In this document: positions 1 through 9,374 of the stretch, piece by piece
How the letters are laid out: each line of letters starts with the position of its first letter
Position numbering within the stretch: the stretch's first letter is position 1
Origin: Thiotrichaceae bacterium UBA4486
GTDB taxonomy: Bacteria > Pseudomonadota > Gammaproteobacteria > Eutrophobiales > Eutrophobiaceae
NCBI GenBank assembly: GCA_002389045.1
Contig: DGNS01000005.1
Coordinates: forward strand, 292,288 to 356,287
Direction of reading: 5' to 3'
DNA length: 64,000 nt
Position numbers and translations under genes: made by a program
The notes under the pieces: generated by a model
Seen by the model: only the letters and a program-made list of their open reading frames with translations
Database searches by the model: none
Told to the model about the DNA's origin: nothing

Positions 1-855
1 TCCCTGGTCGAAATCAGCATTACAGGCCTGTACAAGTCATTTCACGATAACACGGTATTGCGCGGCATCGACCTCGAAATCAACAGCGGGGAGATCATAG
101 CCATTGTCGGCGGGTCAGGCTGCGGAAAAACCGTATTGCTTAACTGTATCCTCAGTCAGTATCCGGTGGATAAAGGCAATATCAGTGTACTCGATCGCAG
201 CAAACCGGCGTGGTCCTTGCGTAAACTCGATGATTTTAATGAACTGGAAATCGATGACATCCATAAACACTGGGGTGTGGTATTTCAACGCAATGCCCTG
301 TTTTCGGGATCGGTTTTATTCAATCTCGCCTTGTGGTTAAGGGAGATCAAGCACATGGATGATGAGCAAATCTACCCGATTGCCATGAATTCACTGCGGG
401 CCGTGGAACTGCCTGCCAATGAAGAGTTTTTACAACAAAGTATCAATGATCTCTCCGGTGGCATGGCCAAGCGCCTGGCCATCGCCCGGGCCATTTCCAT
501 GGATCCTTATATGTATTTCTATGATGAGCCCACCACCGGTCTGGATCCGGCCAGTTCGGCCAATATTCACGATTTGATCTACAGTATTCACAATACTCCA
601 ATGGAGGATGGTTCCGCTAGGACAACTCTGATCATCACCCACGACAAGGATCTGTTGAAACGACTGCGTCCGCGTACAGTAATGCTGCATAAGGGTCAGG
701 TATATTTTGACGGACCATTTGATGATTTCGAGGCCGCTGATACCGAAGTCATCCGTCCTTACTTCAAACTGATGCCGGTGCTGCAACGCCGTTATGGCCT
801 GGACACCGAAGTGATCCAGAAAATACAGAACCGCAAGGGACTGGTTATGAATTGA
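1..855 (+). CDS. ABC transporter ATP-binding protein, MlaF-like (5' end outside window)
   Basis: ATPase subunit of an ABC importer, probably of the Mla (phospholipid/intermembrane transport) type. The reading frame is open from the first base of the window, so the start lies upstream; an internal TTG at 58 is not the start. Visible motifs are Walker A GGSGCGKT, signature LSGGMAKR, Walker B YMYFYDEPTTGLD and a switch histidine in TLIITHDKDL. Length and the LSGGM-type signature resemble MlaF/Ttg2A, but the permease and MCE partners would lie upstream and cannot be seen, so the substrate is inferred. A transglutaminase-like gene follows after about 36 bp, probably in the same transcript. Confidence 0.85.
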   Translation, partial: SLVEISITGLYKSFHDNTVLRGIDLEINSGEIIAIVGGSGCGKTVLLNCILSQYPVDKGNISVLDRSKPAWSLRKLDDFNELEIDDIHKHWGVVFQRNALFSGSVLFNLALWLREIKHMDDEQIYPIAMNSLRAVELPANEEFLQQSINDLSGGMAKRLAIARAISMDPYMYFYDEPTTGLDPASSANIHDLIYSIHNTPMEDGSARTTLIITHDKDLLKRLRPRTVMLHKGQVYFDGPFDDFEAADTEVIRPYFKLMPVLQRRYGLDTEVIQKIQNRKGLVMN

Positions 856-891
856 TTTTTATTCGACTGCGTGCGGTCGGGAGTTAATTAC

Positions 892-1695
892 ATGTGGTTA
901 CGCGCCAGCTGTGATTTGTCATTCGAAATATCCGTGCCAACACCGTTTATTCTGATGCTGCGGCCGCGTAGCGGTTCCCAGCAATGGATTGCAAGCGAGG
1001 AGTACAGGCTTATACCGAGCGTATCCGTATTCGAATTTACGGATAAATACGGCAATCTCTGTCAACGGCTGATCGCTCCGCCGGGGAATTTCTCAATTCA
1101 TACAACCGCCGATGTCATGACCGCCGATTGTGTAGACCGGAACCCGGGCGCACCTTTTGTCGAAATCCAGTATCTTCCCGATTCCGTACTGGAATATTTA
1201 TTACCCAGCCGCTACTGTGAATCTGATCTGTTTGGCCAAATGGCGACATCCATCACCGCTGATTACCTGCCGGGTTACGATCAGGTTGCTGCGATTGAGA
1301 CATGGCTGCGAACCGCCATTCGTTACCAACCCGGAAGTAGCGATACGCCGGTGTCGGCGGTGGAAGTCAATAGCAGGCAATCCGGCGTCTGCCGGGATCT
1401 GTCCCATCTCGGTATCGCCCTGTGCAGAAGTATCAGCATACCCGCACGTCTCGTTGTGGGATATCTACACGCGCTTGTGCCCATGGATCTGCACGCCTGG
1501 TTTGAGGCTTACATCGACGGGCGCTGGTATACCTTCGATGCAACACAAAATGAACTCAAGGGAGGCTATATTTCCATCGGCTACGGTCGTGACGCTGCCG
1601 ATGTTGCTGTCTACAACCAGTTTGGTCCGGCTGTCTATCCCGTTGCGCACCAGGTTCATGTGCAGCGTATAGAACACGAACCGGCCGCAGGATAA
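892..1695 (+). CDS. Transglutaminase-like domain protein
   Basis: A cytoplasmic protein of 267 aa with a C-terminal transglutaminase-like (papain-fold) domain. The catalytic triad is readable: Cys in SGVCRDLSHL, His in MDLHAWFEAY and Asp in WYTFDATQ. The N-terminal half matches the beta-rich region usual in bacterial transglutaminase-like proteins. I chose the ATG at 892 because GGGAG lies about 8 bp upstream; an in-frame GTG at 871 has no such site. No signal peptide is seen. It follows the ABC ATPase closely, but a shared function is not evident. Substrate unknown. Confidence 0.85.
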   Translation: MWLRASCDLSFEISVPTPFILMLRPRSGSQQWIASEEYRLIPSVSVFEFTDKYGNLCQRLIAPPGNFSIHTTADVMTADCVDRNPGAPFVEIQYLPDSVLEYLLPSRYCESDLFGQMATSITADYLPGYDQVAAIETWLRTAIRYQPGSSDTPVSAVEVNSRQSGVCRDLSHLGIALCRSISIPARLVVGYLHALVPMDLHAWFEAYIDGRWYTFDATQNELKGGYISIGYGRDAADVAVYNQFGPAVYPVAHQVHVQRIEHEPAAG

Positions 1696-1755
1696 AGATG
1701 ACCTTTACTGAACTTCAGTTCCCGGAAATTTGACATCAAGACACCCCGGGCAGTG

Positions 1756-3417
1756 TCAATTGAATCCCAGCAGCATTCCGAATAAACCCGCCATAAACAG
1801 GTAATACAGGGTGGGGATAATGGTTTTCCTGATCAGCGCACCTTCCTGTCCTGTGAGCCCGCAGGTGGCGGAAGCCGCAACGATATTGTGAATGCAAATC
1901 ATGTTACCTGCTGCACCGCCCACTGCCTGCAATGCGACAATCAGCACGGGGGAGAGTTCGGTCCTGATACCAACGCCAAACTGAAACAATGAAAACGTCA
2001 GGTTGCTGATGGTATTGCTACCGGCGATGAAAGCACCCAGCGCGCCCACTCCGGCAGCGAACATCGGCCAGCCCTGCCCGGCGATATCGGCAATAGCCTG
2101 GGCGAGAACAATAGGCATACTCTCAAGACCCGAGGTATTCAGCCCGGAACGAATAAAAATACGCACCATGGGCACGGCGAAAACAAGAACCACGGCGGCG
2201 CCGGCAAAGGCATGCCCGGTACTTTTCATTGCGCCTGTCACCTGCGCCCGGTTCATGCGGAACAAGGGCATGCACAGCAGCACAACCAGTATAAATACAC
2301 TGCCCGGGAGATAAGGAAAATTAATAGATGTGGCAATGTCCGTATTCAGCAGCGGGCCTGTATCGATACTGAACCTCGACAGGTAAGCCTTGATCGGCAG
2401 TTCCGGAAGCCGCGTCAACACCAGCAACAGGCCAATGAGCAGATAGGGAACGAAAACCCGCCACAGCGGTAAAGCCGCGGCGCCGGTCCGTGCAAGAACC
2501 GGGGAATCTGCACCGGCCCAGCGAATTTCCCACTGTGAGCGTTCGGGAAATGACCATGTGTCGGACGGTTGCAACCAGCCTTTTCGGGCAACGATGACGG
2601 TCATGAACAGTGCGATCAGGCCGCCCAGCAGCGAGGGAAACTCCGGACCCAGCACGGCGGCAAAAATCATATAGGGAACCACAAAGACAACACCGGCAAA
2701 CAAGGCAAATTTCCAGACGGCAAGTCCCTCGCGCCAGCTACGCCTGACACCGAAAAACCGGGTCAACATGCAGACCATGAACAACGGGATCACAAAACCG
2801 ATAAGCGCATGAAGAATGGCCACCTGTTGACCGATACTGAAAATCAACGTCTCGAAATCGGGCACGGCCGCATGGCCCTCGATGTATTCCGCCACCAGGG
2901 GGCTGCCGATCAGACCGCCATGCACACCTACCAGTATGGGTGTGCCAACCGCACCGAATGAAACCGGCGTACTCTGGATAATAAGGGCGCACATTACCGC
3001 GGCCAGCGGCGGGAATCCCAGCACCACAAGCAAGGGACCGGCAACGGCGGCCGGCGTACCGAAACCGGACGCACCCTCGATGAACGCACCGAAAGCCCAG
3101 GCTACGATAATGGCCTGGATGCGAGGGTCCGGAGTTATGCGTGAAAACGCGTCCCGAATGCTGCTGACGGCGCCCGAATGCACCAGCACAAAGAGCAGCA
3201 GCAGTGCACCGAAGATAATATAGAGCACCTTGGCCGCGATCACGAGACCTTCTATGGATGCAGCGAGGATATATTGAATTGAGACGTCCCAGTAAAAAAA
3301 TGCAATCAGAGCAGTCAGTATCAGGCCCACCGGCATGGTACGCCGTGCAGGCCATTGCCAGACAACAAGCAGAAGAAACACCAGAACCAGTGGCAGTGCC
3401 GCAAGCAGAGCAGTCAT
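1756..3417 (-). CDS. L-lactate permease (LctP/LldP family)
   Basis: Inner-membrane lactate:proton symporter family protein of 553 aa, close to the usual length of about 550. It is almost entirely hydrophobic with 12 or more membrane segments. It carries family-typical stretches such as AFGAFIEGASGFGTPAA near residue 110 and FIAGSNTISNLTFSLFQFG near residue 465. The ATG at 3417 has GGGGGA about 6 bp upstream; a TTG lies one codon earlier. It stands alone, convergent with the transglutaminase-like gene, and has no lactate dehydrogenase genes beside it. Glycolate is an alternative substrate in this family. Confidence 0.9.
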   Translation of the reverse strand: MTALLAALPLVLVFLLLVVWQWPARRTMPVGLILTALIAFFYWDVSIQYILAASIEGLVIAAKVLYIIFGALLLLFVLVHSGAVSSIRDAFSRITPDPRIQAIIVAWAFGAFIEGASGFGTPAAVAGPLLVVLGFPPLAAVMCALIIQSTPVSFGAVGTPILVGVHGGLIGSPLVAEYIEGHAAVPDFETLIFSIGQQVAILHALIGFVIPLFMVCMLTRFFGVRRSWREGLAVWKFALFAGVVFVVPYMIFAAVLGPEFPSLLGGLIALFMTVIVARKGWLQPSDTWSFPERSQWEIRWAGADSPVLARTGAAALPLWRVFVPYLLIGLLLVLTRLPELPIKAYLSRFSIDTGPLLNTDIATSINFPYLPGSVFILVVLLCMPLFRMNRAQVTGAMKSTGHAFAGAAVVLVFAVPMVRIFIRSGLNTSGLESMPIVLAQAIADIAGQGWPMFAAGVGALGAFIAGSNTISNLTFSLFQFGVGIRTELSPVLIVALQAVGGAAGNMICIHNIVAASATCGLTGQEGALIRKTIIPTLYYLFMAGLFGMLLGFN

Positions 3418-3573
3418 CAAAGTTCCCCCTGTTTATAATTGTTCCGGCATCATGGGTGTCACAGCCAGGTATATCGATATTTTCACAGTCGCGCCGATGT
3501 CATGCCGGATATAGTTTTTTCCGTTCCCCGGGAGTAAACTCGCGCCAGTCACGGACTACACCCTCTGATCATT

Positions 3574-3649
3574 ATTCCACTGGAATCATAATATCCGTTA
3601 ACTGACACGTCCACGAAGAACAGGCAAATTGACCTGTGCTACACGTGTA
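3574..3649 (+). promoter_or_regulatory. Possible promoter/operator region of the MATE exporter gene
   Basis: The 266-bp spacer between the permease and the MATE gene holds two perfect palindromes. ATTCCA-C-TGGAAT lies at 3574-3586 and TACACGTGTA at 3640-3649. The second sits just after a TTGACC hexamer (3629-3634), in the spacer position of a sigma-70 promoter, as expected for a repressor operator. No regulator gene is adjacent. The function is inferred from geometry only. Confidence 0.35.
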
Positions 3650-3683
3650 ACATTTGTTTCATCTTTTCACATAGCTATTACAA

Positions 3684-5099
3684 ATGTCAGGTATGAAAGG
3701 ATTACATCAACGAGCGGTCGATATTTCTCGTCTGTTGATCGCTGCACTGCGCGGCCGGGAATACGATTACACGTCGGGTTCCATTCGCCGGGCGGTGATG
3801 CTTCTGGCGATACCCATGATGCTGGAAATGGCCATGGAATCGATCTTCGCCATTACCGATATCTTTTTTGTCTCGATTCTGGGCGCAGATGCCGTGGCCA
3901 CTGTGGGCCTGACAGAAGCCGTGATCACCCTGCTTTACGCGGTTGCAGTGGGCATGGGTATGGCTGTAACCGCCATGGTCTCGCGCCGCGTCGGTGAAAA
4001 GGATAACGATGGCGCTGCTGTAGTTGCCGGACAGACATTATGGATCGGACTGGCGTTCTCGCTGTTAATCGGTGTGCCGGGATTCTTTTACGGGGAATAT
4101 GTATTACGTTTCATGGGTGCAAATGAAACCGTCATTGCCGGTGGTAGCCTGTACACGCGCATCATGCTTGGCACGTCGATCAGCATCATGTATCTGTTCC
4201 TGCTCAGCGCGATTTTCCGCGGCGCCGGGAATGCGGTCATTGCCATGCGCGCACTGTGGCTGGCCAACGGTATCAACATTGTTCTGGATCCGTGCCTGAT
4301 TTTCGGTATCGGGCCCTTCCCGGAAATGGGTGTAACCGGTGCGGCTGTAGCCACCAGTATCGGCCGCGGCATTGGTGTCATCTACTTACTGTATTACCTG
4401 TTTCACGGCACCCATCGCCTTGATGTCGGGATCAAACATCTGACCATCGTCCCCGAAGTCATGCTGGGGCTGTTGCGAATTTCCATTGGCGGCGTACTGC
4501 AGTTCCTGATAGGCACCGCGAGTTGGGTCATTCTCATGCGCATGGTCGCCACCTACGGCAGTGCCGCCATCGCCGGCTACACTATTGCCATTCGGGTGAT
4601 CGACGTCAGCTTTCTGCCCGCCTGGGGACTCAGTAACGCAGCCTCGACGCTGGTCGGGCAGAATCTCGGCGCCGGCAAGGCAGAACGGGCGGAACGATCC
4701 GTGTGGATGGTGGCCCGCTACAACGCGATGTTTCTGATCGGTGTGGCTGTGGTGTTTCTGTTGCTGGCCGAACATATCATTGGCCTGTTTTCGACAGACA
4801 CGGTCATCGTCAACTACGGCAGTGATGCGTTGCGTTACATCAGTTATGGCTATGGCTTTTTTGCGGTCGGCATGGTGTTGACCCAGGCATTCAACGGCGC
4901 CGGCGATACGGGCACACCCACGGTGATCAACCTTGTCTGCTTCTGGATGATCCAGATCCCGCTGGCCTGGAACCTGTCACACACACTGGGTTACGGGCCG
5001 CAGGGTGTTTTCGTGTCCATCACCATTGCCGAATCCCTGGTGGCCCTGATCGCCTGGCCATGGTTTCGCCGCGGCCGCTGGAAGCAGCGCCAGGTGTAA
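3684..5099 (+). CDS. MATE family multidrug/sodium exporter
   Basis: Inner-membrane antiporter of the MATE family (NorM/DinF type), 471 aa with about 12 hydrophobic segments. The two half-repeats characteristic of the family are recognisable; the second begins near residue 250 at GGVLQFLIGTASWVILMR. Typical features include FAITDIFFVSILGADAVATVGL near the N-terminus and NGAGDTGTPTVINL near residue 410. It exports cationic compounds in exchange for Na+ or H+; the substrate here is unknown. An alternative ATG lies three codons downstream at 3693. The stop is only 5 bp from the convergent acnA stop. Confidence 0.9.
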   Translation: MSGMKGLHQRAVDISRLLIAALRGREYDYTSGSIRRAVMLLAIPMMLEMAMESIFAITDIFFVSILGADAVATVGLTEAVITLLYAVAVGMGMAVTAMVSRRVGEKDNDGAAVVAGQTLWIGLAFSLLIGVPGFFYGEYVLRFMGANETVIAGGSLYTRIMLGTSISIMYLFLLSAIFRGAGNAVIAMRALWLANGINIVLDPCLIFGIGPFPEMGVTGAAVATSIGRGIGVIYLLYYLFHGTHRLDVGIKHLTIVPEVMLGLLRISIGGVLQFLIGTASWVILMRMVATYGSAAIAGYTIAIRVIDVSFLPAWGLSNAASTLVGQNLGAGKAERAERSVWMVARYNAMFLIGVAVVFLLLAEHIIGLFSTDTVIVNYGSDALRYISYGYGFFAVGMVLTQAFNGAGDTGTPTVINLVCFWMIQIPLAWNLSHTLGYGPQGVFVSITIAESLVALIAWPWFRRGRWKQRQV

Positions 5100-5104
5100 A
5101 TGCG

Positions 5105-7852
5105 TCAGGCCAGCAGTTGCCGGAGCACATAGGTAAGGATGCCGCCGTTGATGTAATACTCCCACTCCTTCGGTGTATCCACACGCACGTTGACCGGGAA
5201 GCGGACGGGTTTGCCGTTTTCGGGCGTTGCCGTGACCGTCACTTCCTTCACACCCTGTTCAAGACCCTCGATATCGTAAATCTCGTTGCCGGTCAGTCCC
5301 AGTGATTCGGCCGAATCACCCTCCTTGAAGGTCATGGGTAACACACCCATGCCCACCAGGTTGGATCGGTGTATACGTTCAAAACTCTCGGCAATCACAC
5401 CGCGGGCGCCGAGCAGCTTCGTACCCTTGGCCGCCCAGTCACGCGATGATCCGGTACCGTATTCCTTGCCGGCAATGACCAGTAGCGGCACCTCTTCCTG
5501 CTGGTAACGCATGGCGGCATCGTAAATACTCATCTGTTCAGCGGACGGCATGTGCGTGGTCCAGCCACCCTCGGTGCCCGGCGCCAGCAGATTACGCAGG
5601 CGTATATTGGCGAATGTGCCACGCATCATGACCTCGTGATTGCCTCGACGTGATCCGTAGGAGTTGAAGTCCCTGGCTTCTACCCCGTGTTCAAGCAGAT
5701 ACTTGCCTGCCGGGCTGTCCGGCTTGATGGAACCGGCCGGTGAAATATGGTCCGTGGTGATCGAATCACCGAGCAGGGCCAGAAGTCGTGCGCCCTTGAT
5801 CGGTGAGATCCGTTCCGGTTCTATATCCATGCCGTTGAAGTACGGCGGATTCTGGATGTAGGTAGAATGGTCATCCCACTGAAACCTGGCTGATTGCGGC
5901 ACCTCAAGACTGTTCCAGTTACTGTCACCGGCGAAAACGTTACCATAACTGGTGTTGAACATGCCGGAGTTCACCGTGCCGGCAATGGTTTCGCTGATCT
6001 CCTTCGCGCTGGGCCAGATATCCTTCAGGTACACCGGGTTGCCGTCACTGCCGGTACCGATGGGTTCACTGCCAGGATCGAAACTGGTGGTACCGGCAAG
6101 AGCATAGGCCACGACCAGCGGCGGCGAGGCAAGAAAATTCATTTTTACTTCGGGATGCACGCGCCCCTCAAAATTACGGTTGCCTGACAGTACGGAACTG
6201 ACGATGAGATCGCCGTCATTGATGGCATCGCTGATGTGTTCCGGTAACGGTCCGGAGTTGCCAATACAGGTCGTGCAGCCGTAACCCACCAGGTTAAAAC
6301 CCAGTTTATCCAGATACGCTGTCAGCCCGGACTTTTCCAGGTATTCCGTAACCACCAGCGATCCGGGCGCAAGACTGGTCTTGACCCAGGGTTGTACCTT
6401 CAGCCCCCTGTCCACCGCTTTTTTTGCCAGCAGCCCGGCGCCGATCATCACGGAAGGGTTGGAGGTGTTGGTGCAGGAAGTGATGGCGGCAATGACCACT
6501 GCGCTGTCATTCAGGGCGTAGCTGTTGCCGTCGGGAGCGGTGACCTTGACCGTGCCCACATGTTGTGAAATATCGGCCTCAATCCCTGTGCCGCCACCCT
6601 CGCCTTCAAACGCCGAGACATCGGTATTTTCCGCGGGATTCCCTTCGCGTTGCGACTGCATTTCATGCAGGTGCCGGCCGATGACCGTCTTAGCCTCCTG
6701 CAACGGGATACGATCCTGAGGACGTTTGGGACCGGCCAGACTCGGCACCACGGTATTCATATCCAGATGTAATGTTGCGGTGTAATCGAAATCCGCCGCA
6801 CCCGGTTCACGCCACAGGCCCTGGGTTTTTGCGTAGGTTTCCACCAGCGCAATCTGATCCGCGCTGCGCCCGGTCAATTTCAGATAGATCAACGTTTCTT
6901 TATCGATGGGAAAGATACCGCAGGTGGCGCCGTATTCCGGCGCCATGTTGGCAATGGTGGCCCGATCGGCGAGTGGTAGATTGTCCAGGCCATCACCGTA
7001 GAATTCCACGAACTTGCCGACTACGCCCTGCTGCCGCAACATTTCCACCACGGTCAAGACCAGATCGGTGGCGGTCGCGCCTTCGGGTAAATTGCCGGTA
7101 AGCTTGAATCCGACAACCTGCGGGATCAGCATGCTGATCGGCTGACCGAGCATGGCCGCCTCGGCCTCGATGCCGCCGACGCCCCAACCCAGCACACCCA
7201 GACCGTTAATCATTGTGGTATGGGAATCCGTACCTACCACGGTGTCCGGGTAAGCCTGCATGACGCCGTCAATTTCACGGGAGAAAACGGTGCGCGCGAG
7301 ATATTCCAGGTTGACCTGGTGAACAATACCGGTATCCGGCGGTACTACCTTGAAATTGGAAAACGCCTCCTGCCCCCAGCGCAGAAAACTGTAACGTTCC
7401 TGGTTGCGGCCGAATTCGATTTCGGCATTGCGTTGAAAGGCATCAGCCCGGCCGAACACATCCACCTGTACCGAGTGATCGATGACGAGTTCCGCCGGTG
7501 ACAGTGGATTGATTTTCGCCGGATCGCCACCGAGTGCACTCATGGCGTCACGCATGGCGGCCAGATCGACCACGGCCGGCACGCCGGTGAAATCCTGCAT
7601 CAGCACCCGCGCCGGCGTGAAGGCAATTTCCTGGTCGGGCTCGGCGGCGGCATCCCACTTCGCCAGCGCCTCGATGTCAGACTCGCTGATGTTGATACCG
7701 TCTTCACACCGCAACAGGTTTTCCAGCAGTATTTTCAGTGAAAACGGCAGCCTGTCGATGTCATACGTCTCTCTTAATGCATCCAATGCGTGGATCTCGT
7801 ATTCCGTATCGTTGACTTTGATTGTTGTACGGGAGTTGTAACTGTTACTCAT
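5105..7852 (-). CDS. acnA: Aconitate hydratase A
   Basis: TCA-cycle enzyme that isomerises citrate to isocitrate with a [4Fe-4S] cluster. At 915 aa it has the length of the AcnA/IRP1 subfamily (about 890-900). The cluster cysteines are visible in ITSCTNTSNPS and YGCTTCIGNSG. Other family motifs are VVGTDSHTTMINGLGVLGWG and the C-terminal swivel domain with GDSITTDHISPAGSI and YGTGSSRDWAAKG. The ATG at 7852 begins MSNSYNSR. A small ferritin-like gene ends 70 bp upstream on the same strand. Confidence in function is high. Confidence 0.97.
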   Translation of the reverse strand: MSNSYNSRTTIKVNDTEYEIHALDALRETYDIDRLPFSLKILLENLLRCEDGINISESDIEALAKWDAAAEPDQEIAFTPARVLMQDFTGVPAVVDLAAMRDAMSALGGDPAKINPLSPAELVIDHSVQVDVFGRADAFQRNAEIEFGRNQERYSFLRWGQEAFSNFKVVPPDTGIVHQVNLEYLARTVFSREIDGVMQAYPDTVVGTDSHTTMINGLGVLGWGVGGIEAEAAMLGQPISMLIPQVVGFKLTGNLPEGATATDLVLTVVEMLRQQGVVGKFVEFYGDGLDNLPLADRATIANMAPEYGATCGIFPIDKETLIYLKLTGRSADQIALVETYAKTQGLWREPGAADFDYTATLHLDMNTVVPSLAGPKRPQDRIPLQEAKTVIGRHLHEMQSQREGNPAENTDVSAFEGEGGGTGIEADISQHVGTVKVTAPDGNSYALNDSAVVIAAITSCTNTSNPSVMIGAGLLAKKAVDRGLKVQPWVKTSLAPGSLVVTEYLEKSGLTAYLDKLGFNLVGYGCTTCIGNSGPLPEHISDAINDGDLIVSSVLSGNRNFEGRVHPEVKMNFLASPPLVVAYALAGTTSFDPGSEPIGTGSDGNPVYLKDIWPSAKEISETIAGTVNSGMFNTSYGNVFAGDSNWNSLEVPQSARFQWDDHSTYIQNPPYFNGMDIEPERISPIKGARLLALLGDSITTDHISPAGSIKPDSPAGKYLLEHGVEARDFNSYGSRRGNHEVMMRGTFANIRLRNLLAPGTEGGWTTHMPSAEQMSIYDAAMRYQQEEVPLLVIAGKEYGTGSSRDWAAKGTKLLGARGVIAESFERIHRSNLVGMGVLPMTFKEGDSAESLGLTGNEIYDIEGLEQGVKEVTVTATPENGKPVRFPVNVRVDTPKEWEYYINGGILTYVLRQLLA

Positions 7853-7922
7853 CTTGCTACTCCGTTGGCTGGTGAGATTGATTTATGTTGTTCGTTATTT
7901 GTTATTATATTTTTCGACGGGC

Positions 7923-8210
7923 TTATTCGTGGGCGATGGGTTTATCGGTAAACAGGAAGTCCTTCAGTTCCTTGTCAAACCGGGGGTCATTGCGGCGTAT
8001 CCATTCCAGCACCATGGCCGCGTGTTCCTTTTCCTCGTCGCGGTTGTGCGCAAGAATGGCCTTTAATTCCTTGTCCTTGCAGGCATCTACGCGCTGGTTA
8101 TACCAGTCCACCGCTTCCAGTTCCTCCATCAGGGATGCTACAGCGCGATGCATATCGCGTGTGGCTTCGCTGAGTTCCTCAACAGGTTCATGGTATGTGT
8201 CATTGGCCAT
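7923..8210 (-). CDS. EncFtn-type ferritin-like protein without encapsulin
   Basis: A 95-aa protein closely resembling the encapsulated ferritin EncFtn of Rhodospirillum rubrum. It shares the stretches MEELEAVDWY and LAHNRDEEKEHAAM. Counting against EncFtn, the ferroxidase ligands E32, E62 and H65 correspond to E30, E60 and H63 here, so ferroxidase activity is plausible. Two features are unlike the classical locus. The protein stops at TDKPIAHE without the C-terminal encapsulin-targeting extension, and no encapsulin shell gene lies nearby. Neighbours are acnA downstream and a LysR gene upstream. It may act as a free iron oxidase or be delivered to a shell encoded elsewhere. Confidence 0.85.
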   Translation of the reverse strand: MANDTYHEPVEELSEATRDMHRAVASLMEELEAVDWYNQRVDACKDKELKAILAHNRDEEKEHAAMVLEWIRRNDPRFDKELKDFLFTDKPIAHE

Positions 8211-8290
8211 GGTGTGTTACCTCCGCTTGATTGCTGGTGTTTAATAATGAACAGAATTGGCTCTGACTATACCAAATCCGGCCGATTCTC

Positions 8291-9202
8291 TCAGTACATC
8301 CATTCATCCCAGTACGGGGGTGTCTTGAAATAAGTTTGCAGAAAATCCACAAACGTCCTTACCTTTGCCGACAGATATTTCCTGTGGGCGTAGGTGATAT
8401 GTATGGGCAGGCTTTCAGGTTCATATGCTTCCAGCACCGGCTTCAGGCGTCCGGATCTGATGTCCAGTCCGACGACGTAACTGGGTAACTGTACCAGGCC
8501 GCAGCCCTGTATGGCGGCAATACGCAGGGCGTCGGCAAGGTTGCAGCTGAGGTTGCCCTTCACCGCCACAATCCGGTCAGCGCCCTCGATTCTGAGGCGC
8601 CAGTCTGATAACGGCGTGGTATGGTCAATGGTAAGACAATTGAAATTAAGCAGGTCATCGGGCGATACGGGCACCCCTTCCCGGTCCAGGTATTCCGGGG
8701 CGGCACAAACGACCATGCGGCTGGTCGAGAGCTTGCGCGCGATGACATTGGAATCGTTCAGGCGGCCGATGCGAATCGCCATGTCCATGCCTTCCTCGAT
8801 CAGGTCCGCGGCCCGCTCGGTCAGGACCAGGTTAATACCCAGATCCGGATACATGTTCTTGTACTGTGAAATGGCCCGCGCCAGGTGAAACGAGCCAAAC
8901 GAGGGTGGTGACAGAATTCTAAGTGTGCCGATCGGAGTCAGTTGCTGTTCTGAAACCGACAGCTCGGCCTCCTCGATTTCGGCCAGGATGGTCATCACGC
9001 GCTCGTTATAGTCCCTTCCCACCTCGGTCAGGCTCAAATGCCGCGTCGTGCGGTTGAGCAATCGAGCGCCGAGATTTTTCTCAAGGTCATTGATGTACTT
9101 GGAGGCCATGGCGCGGGAAATATCCAGATCCGCGGCCGCAGCCGAGAAACTACCGAGGCGTGCGACCGCGCTAAAGACTCTCATACTCATCAATCGGTCC
9201 AT
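8291..9202 (-). CDS. LysR family transcriptional regulator
   Basis: DNA-binding regulator of 303 aa with the LysR layout. A winged helix-turn-helix lies at residues 1-60 (LGSFSAAAADLDISRAMASK, then LEKNLGARLLNRTTRHLSLT), followed by a periplasmic-binding-like effector domain. It belongs by appearance to the large CrgA/DsdC-like group of proteobacterial LysR proteins. It is divergent from a secreted NTF2-like gene. The shared spacer holds an ATAGTT-N3-AACTAT dyad of the T-N11-A type, which suggests autoregulation and control of the neighbour. Effector unknown. Confidence 0.92.
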   Translation of the reverse strand: MDRLMSMRVFSAVARLGSFSAAAADLDISRAMASKYINDLEKNLGARLLNRTTRHLSLTEVGRDYNERVMTILAEIEEAELSVSEQQLTPIGTLRILSPPSFGSFHLARAISQYKNMYPDLGINLVLTERAADLIEEGMDMAIRIGRLNDSNVIARKLSTSRMVVCAAPEYLDREGVPVSPDDLLNFNCLTIDHTTPLSDWRLRIEGADRIVAVKGNLSCNLADALRIAAIQGCGLVQLPSYVVGLDIRSGRLKPVLEAYEPESLPIHITYAHRKYLSAKVRTFVDFLQTYFKTPPYWDEWMY

Positions 9203-9264
9203 TCTGTATCCTTTTATTTCTTATTTGGAAATAATCAATGTTAATTTTAAATATTGTAAACAAA

Positions 9265-9279
9265 ATAGTTCATAACTAT
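9265..9279. promoter_or_regulatory. Putative LysR-type binding dyad
   Basis: ATAGTT-CAT-AACTAT is a perfect 6-bp inverted repeat with a 3-bp centre. It fits the T-N11-A shape of LysR-type operators. It lies about 63 bp before the LysR start and 96 bp before the divergent NTF2-like gene, in AT-rich DNA. Assignment is by shape and position only. Confidence 0.4.
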
Positions 9280-9374
9280 ATTTATTGCAACGCACAAATC
9301 TGAAGATTGAAGAGATGACTCACTTCCCGAGATGTGTTGGAACGATTCATTTAAATCAAACCGAGGTATTTGTT

